A stretch of 64,000 nucleotides of DNA from CAWAPD01 sp963783865 (GTDB lineage Bacteria > Actinomycetota > Thermoleophilia > UBA2241): the NCBI GenBank assembly GCA_963783865.1, contig CAWAPD010000002.1:434001-498000 (forward strand), read 5' to 3'. The notes beneath the pieces were generated by a model. It saw nothing but the letters and a program-made list of their open reading frames with translations, did not search any database and was not told the origin of the DNA. Within the stretch, counting starts at the first letter, position 1. Each line of letters opens with the position of its first letter. Positions 61,701 through 64,000 of the stretch are shown here, piece by piece. The translations under genes were made by a program, and so were the position numbers.

Positions 61701-61813
61701 GTCGAGGCGCTCACGGCCAGCGAGGCGAGGGCGGCGGCCAGGACGAAGGCCAGGGCCGCCGCCAGTGGCAGCGGCCGCACGCGTTCGCGGAAACCCCGCA
61801 CCGTGTCAGTCAC
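58754..61813 (-). CDS. multi-domain GAF-GGDEF-HD-GYP c-di-GMP protein
   Basis: From GTG 61813 (GGGAGAAGG upstream) the protein has 1019 residues: about three N-terminal membrane segments (LAAALAFVLAAALASLAV onward), at least three GAF-like domains between 140 and 630, a GGDEF domain with RYGGEEFALLLP and a full RxxD I-site, and a C-terminal HD-GYP domain (ARLHDVGKVGL, HHERWDGGGYPDGL, DAFQAMISDRPYR). It thus may both make and degrade cyclic di-GMP in response to signals bound by the GAF domains. Monocistronic with its own hairpin, upstream of the methyltransferase gene. Confidence 0.9.
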   Translation of the reverse strand: MTDTVRGFRERVRPLPLAAALAFVLAAALASLAVSASTDLFFAISVPVAVLFLRREEGIVVSVAGLGFFMATLAVDDELRASADIPLIIGLFVAALILANLDRGHEPRASRRIPQEAGVLGLVATDPVSSLDLTQPLGTVARQLGASLGVSRCVILLAEGPTLKVAAATGMVGDGTQRGRRVEILPWETVRALREPLVVTPDTPGVDRELATRMSLDRALVLPLLSRDTLLGVVTLDEPGRRARFADKQVRAAMAVAAFAALMVDNARLNEEQTVLAADLRERSLMIEALLRMGNELRSVFEIDEVLQKVANTVIEALGYREAAIYLYDEEAEVYRARVALGGSSELDGHYLEAEFPRAKFEWQMRPEFRLGNSYYRSVDRFPMSDAEKALFQYTDLGPRAEGEWQSGDGLFVPLLSRDNVPIGVLDVYDPVDRRVPTLESVRSLEIFANQAGIAIENAMHYASLQVQERRLERQLQSRHELLRVSESVLSTLDEKVVFQAIADKLGQLVEYDTLAISKVDWAARRIDTVFAVDEYAEELMATPMRLDEGLTGWVVTNDEAILVNEAHLDPRGVLVPGTEPDPQASIIVPLRVMGKVIGVLDLDRLRGATFTEEELELVKPFASLAAIAIENASLYEQSQERAATDALTGLYNHGHFQEALEREVRRSERYGETFALLMMDLDHFKQVNDRYGHPRGDQILRRVSSVLRATARESDYIARYGGEEFALLLPRTSSEEARALAERIRERVGEVPVAREDDFSVSASIGVADFPACGLEPRTVLGAADTALLWAKRRGRNCVMYYRDVHEMVGAAPLEADEAGGHWRPGLEMLAAAVDAKASFRERHGEAVAEMVRQLALVAGRPAEEVAGFEVAARLHDVGKVGLAAELLEKGDALTGEEEAEVRRHVEVGVDILVNADAPRGLHPIVRHHHERWDGGGYPDGLAGEAIPLGARMVAICDAFQAMISDRPYRGAHSLDEARNEIRREAGGQFDPALAELFLDRCAASGADVPVDLPRAPE

Positions 61814-61877
61814 GACCTTCTCCCGGCGGCGGTCTCGATGGATGGAGCGACGATGGTCGGCCCCGGCGCGCCCACGC

Positions 61878-62132
61878 TCAGTCCGCCGGCGCGAAGACCC
61901 ACGAAGGAGGCAGCTGGCGCCGGTCGGCACCGCCGCGCCGCTCGAGGTCGGTGGCGGCGGCGGTCGACCGCCGCCGGTCGCCGCCGCGCCGGTCCCGGAT
62001 CACGACCACGTCGTCGCGGCCGGAGTAGAGCTGGGAGAAGCGCTGGGCCAAGCGATCGGCACAGGGTCCGCCGACCACGAGACGGTCGACTCCCGGCGCC
62101 GTCGTCACGCTGCTGCCGCTGATCTCGTCCAC
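61878..62132 (-). CDS. small basic protein with two RRGG-type repeats, function unknown
   Basis: This 84-residue frame starts at GTG with a GGGG site. It contains VVVIRDRRGGDRRR and DLERRGGADRRQ, two copies of an arginine-rich RRGGxDRR motif of the kind seen in several bacterial small proteins, preceded by a possible fold SSVTTAPGVDRLVVGGPCADRL. It is 64 nt upstream of the GGDEF-HD gene in the same direction, so cotranscription is possible. Coding potential is supported mainly by the repeated motif and promoter. Confidence 0.45.
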   Translation of the reverse strand: MDEISGSSVTTAPGVDRLVVGGPCADRLAQRFSQLYSGRDDVVVIRDRRGGDRRRSTAAATDLERRGGADRRQLPPSWVFAPAD

Positions 62133-62185
62133 CTCGTCATCCCCTTTCGCACCGCGTCCGGGTATCGGCAGACCTCACGCCTCCC

Positions 62186-62263
62186 ATGATACCTGACGCG
62201 AGCCCCCGCGAGCGGGGTTCTAGACGAGTAGGCATTGTCGGTGCAGGCAGTACTACCGATAGT
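62186..62263. promoter_or_regulatory. divergent promoters for the two small genes
   Basis: TATCAT (62186-62191) on the minus strand serves the 84-residue gene. On the plus strand TTGTCG (62235-62240), a 17-nt spacer and GATAGT (62258-62263) predict a start near 62270 for the 76-residue gene. Confidence 0.45.
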
Positions 62264-62301
62264 CCGAACAACAACACGTACACGAGCGACCGGGAGGAGC
62301 C

Positions 62302-62532
62302 ATGGCCGATTGTGAAGTGCTGGCGGGGTGCATCTTCTTCAACGACAAGATGGAGGACTACCCCTTCGCCGCCGAGCAGATGAAGGAGCAGTACTGCCGC
62401 GGCGACAGCACCGCGTGCGCGCGCCACATGGTGCTCGAGGTGCTCGGCAGGGAGAAAGTCCCACGGGACCTCTTCCCGCACGACGCGTCGCGCGCCGAGC
62501 GCGTGATCTCAGGCACCGACGCGCGCGCGTGA
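62302..62532 (+). CDS. small four-cysteine protein, function unknown
   Basis: ATG 62302 follows GGGAGGAGCC. The 76-residue product has cysteines at 4, 10, 32 and 39 (CEVLAGCIFFNDKM and YCRGDSTACARHMV), i.e. a CX5C-X21-CX6C pattern able to bind a metal or Fe-S cluster. I recall similar small proteins with CIFFNDKM and YC-x-G-x4-CAR in other bacteria, without assigned function. It is monocistronic with a good hairpin terminator. Confidence 0.75.
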   Translation: MADCEVLAGCIFFNDKMEDYPFAAEQMKEQYCRGDSTACARHMVLEVLGREKVPRDLFPHDASRAERVISGTDARA

Positions 62533-62658
62533 CGCTGGCGGGGCCGGCGGTCCGGGAGCCGGGCGGGGACGGGCAGGCAGCCCGGCCCCGTCACATCTAC
62601 CAGGCGATCGAGGGCCGGCGGCGCCGGGCCTGACGCGGGTCTCCACACCAGACGAACG

Positions 62659-62690
62659 CGGCGGGCGGGCCCCTGAGGGCCCGCCCGCCG
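62659..62690 (+). terminator. terminator of the four-cysteine gene
   Basis: 14-bp arms (62659-62672, 62677-62690) with a CTGA loop, followed by TCTTG. Confidence 0.65.
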
Positions 62691-62704
62691 TCTTGACGCG
62701 AGAG

Positions 62705-62769
62705 GGGCGCCGGCTTCGCGCCGGTTCCTTTCTCTATCTCCCGCGGCCACCGGCGCGAAGCCGGCGCCC
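62705..62769 (-). terminator. hairpin after groL
   Basis: Perfect 20-bp arms (62705-62724, 62750-62769) around a 25-nt loop, just after the groL stop codon. Confidence 0.65.
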
Positions 62770-62796
62770 GACGGGGTCCTTACGCGATGCGTCCGA

Positions 62797-64000
62797 TCAC
62801 ATCATCCCGGGAGGCATGCCGCCGCCGGGCATGCCGCCGGCGCCTTCCTTGTCGGGCATGTCGGCCACGATGCACTCGGTCGTCAGGATGTTCTTGGCGA
62901 TCGAGGCCGCGTTCTGCAGGGCCGAACGGGTGACCATGGCGGGGTCGATGATCCCGGCCTTGACCATGTCCTCGTACGTGTCGGTCTCGGCGTTCAGGCC
63001 CTCGCCCGCGGGCAGGCCCTTGACCTTGTTCACCACGACCGAGCCCTCGAGCCCGGCGTTCTCGGCGATCTGACGCAGCGGCTCCTCGAGCGCGCGGGCG
63101 ATGATCTGCTTGCCCGTGCGGAAGTCGATGTCGTCCGACTTCCTGTCGACCTTGATCGACGGGATGGCGTTGACCAGCACCACGCCGCCGCCCGGCACGA
63201 TGCCCTCCTCGAGGGCCGCGCGGGTGGCGTTGAGGGCGTCCTCCACGCGGTGCTTGGTCTCCTTCATCTCGACCTCGGTCGCGGCGCCGACCTTGATGAC
63301 GGCCACGCCGCCGGCCAGCTTGGCGAGACGCTCCTGGAGCTTCTCACGGTCGAAGTCGGAGTCGGTGGTCTCGATCTCGCTCTTGATCTGCTTGATGCGG
63401 CCCTTGATGGCGTCGGCTTCGCCGTCGCCGTCGACGATCGTCGTGTTGTCCTTGGTCACGACGACCTTGCGGGCGCGGCCGAGCTGCGAGAGCTGCGTGT
63501 TCTCGAGCTTGAGACCCATCTCCTCGGTGATGACCTCGCCGCCGGTGAGGATGGCGATGTCCTCGAGCATGCGCTTGCGGCGGTCGCCGAAGCCGGGGGC
63601 CTTGACGGCGACGCAGGTGAAGGTGCCGCGCAGCTTGTTGACCACGATGGTCGCGAGCGCCTCGCCCTCGACGTCCTCGGAGACGATCAGCAGCGTCTTG
63701 CCGCCCTGGATGACCTTCTCGAGGATCGGGAGGAGATCCTGGACCGCACCGATCTTCTGGTTGGCGATCAGGATGTAGGGGTCGCTGAGCACGGCTTCCA
63801 TGCGCTCGGTGTCGGTGATCATGTACGGGCTGAGGTAGCCCTTGTCGAACTGCATGCCCTCGGTGAACTCGAGGTCGAGGCCGAAGGTGTTGGACTCCTC
63901 GACGTTGACCACGCCGTCCTTGCCGACCTTCTCGATCGCGTCGGCGATGACGTCGCCGACCGCGCGGTCGCGGGCGGAGATGGTGGCGACCCGGGCGATG
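62797..64000 (-). CDS. groL: chaperonin GroEL, N-terminus beyond window
   Basis: About 400 C-terminal residues of the 60-kDa chaperonin are present (of ~540); the gene begins beyond 64000. Recognisable are VVNVEESNTFGLDLEFTEGM, YLSPYMITD, KAPGFGDRRKRMLEDIA, GGVAVIKVGAATEVEMKETK and DALNATRAALEEGIVPGGG. The C-terminus GGMPGGGMPPGMM is the usual Gly-Met repeat. No CIRCE element can be checked as the promoter is outside. Confidence 0.97.
   Translation of the reverse strand, partial: IARVATISARDRAVGDVIADAIEKVGKDGVVNVEESNTFGLDLEFTEGMQFDKGYLSPYMITDTERMEAVLSDPYILIANQKIGAVQDLLPILEKVIQGGKTLLIVSEDVEGEALATIVVNKLRGTFTCVAVKAPGFGDRRKRMLEDIAILTGGEVITEEMGLKLENTQLSQLGRARKVVVTKDNTTIVDGDGEADAIKGRIKQIKSEIETTDSDFDREKLQERLAKLAGGVAVIKVGAATEVEMKETKHRVEDALNATRAALEEGIVPGGGVVLVNAIPSIKVDRKSDDIDFRTGKQIIARALEEPLRQIAENAGLEGSVVVNKVKGLPAGEGLNAETDTYEDMVKAGIIDPAMVTRSALQNAASIAKNILTTECIVADMPDKEGAGGMPGGGMPPGMM

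Overview
This is a very GC-rich bacterial chromosome segment (roughly 70 % G+C by eye) with dense, mostly minus-strand genes, tRNAs with an encoded CCA end and no integrated phage, insertion sequence or CRISPR array that I can see. The order clpC-radA-carD-PIN/TRAM-ispD-ispF, the long run tilS-hpt-ftsH-folE-folP-folB-folK-nadB-nadC-coaX-dusB-greA-lysS, and an initiator tRNA with a C1/U72 mismatch all point to Actinobacteriota. A tungsten/molybdenum aldehyde:ferredoxin oxidoreductase, formate-tetrahydrofolate ligase, an MttB-type and a pterin-type methyltransferase, and LarC suggest an anaerobic or facultative, deep-branching member rather than a streptomycete or mycobacterium. The taxon is an inference.

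Layout. 1-3.7 kb: partial fhs, larC and a DUF1028 gene. 3.7-7.6 kb: sugar transferases (GT4, OtsA-like GT20, TreT). 7.6-12.7 kb: ImmA/IrrE protease, secreted M23 endopeptidase, tRNA-Gly(CCC), two aminopeptidases (M55, M42) and a BlaI-type repressor. 12.8-17.5 kb: argS, rlmH, a V4R-GGDEF protein, a frame-disrupted 5-formyl-THF cyclo-ligase and tatA. 17.5-24.4 kb: ispF/ispD, PIN-TRAM, carD, radA, clpC. 24.5-28.1 kb: an asparagine-synthetase-like protein without its glutaminase cysteine, a small membrane protein and a MalY-type lyase. 28.2-41.6 kb: a conserved housekeeping block for translation, NAD, CoA and folate synthesis, FtsH, Hpt and TilS, closed by a DsrE-like gene and tRNA-fMet. 41.9-48.2 kb: NlpC/P60 hydrolase, AOR, alanine dehydrogenase with its Lrp-type regulator and an SDR. 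48.3-58.6 kb: an accessory-looking catabolic block made of a PucR regulator, a C45 acyltransferase, an MttB-family methyltransferase, a four-gene dipeptide-type ABC transporter and a methyl-THF:corrinoid-type methyltransferase. 58.7-64 kb: a large GAF-GGDEF-HD-GYP protein, two small proteins and the 3' part of groL.

The most interesting material is (1) the 50-58.6 kb block, which reads as uptake of a peptide-like or quaternary-amine compound, acyl or amide processing by the C45 enzyme, and methyl-group transfer toward tetrahydrofolate; (2) a series of 14-24 bp perfect inverted repeats with tiny loops lying inside protein-coding sequence (larC, the M55 gene, radA, the AsnB-like gene, dusB, tilS twice, the SDR gene), far longer than chance allows; (3) several genes whose -10 box sits 6-7 nt before the start codon, implying leaderless mRNAs; (4) ispF, which can only be complete if it starts at a CTG codon; and (5) a 4-bp tandem duplication that breaks the 5-formyl-THF cyclo-ligase gene.
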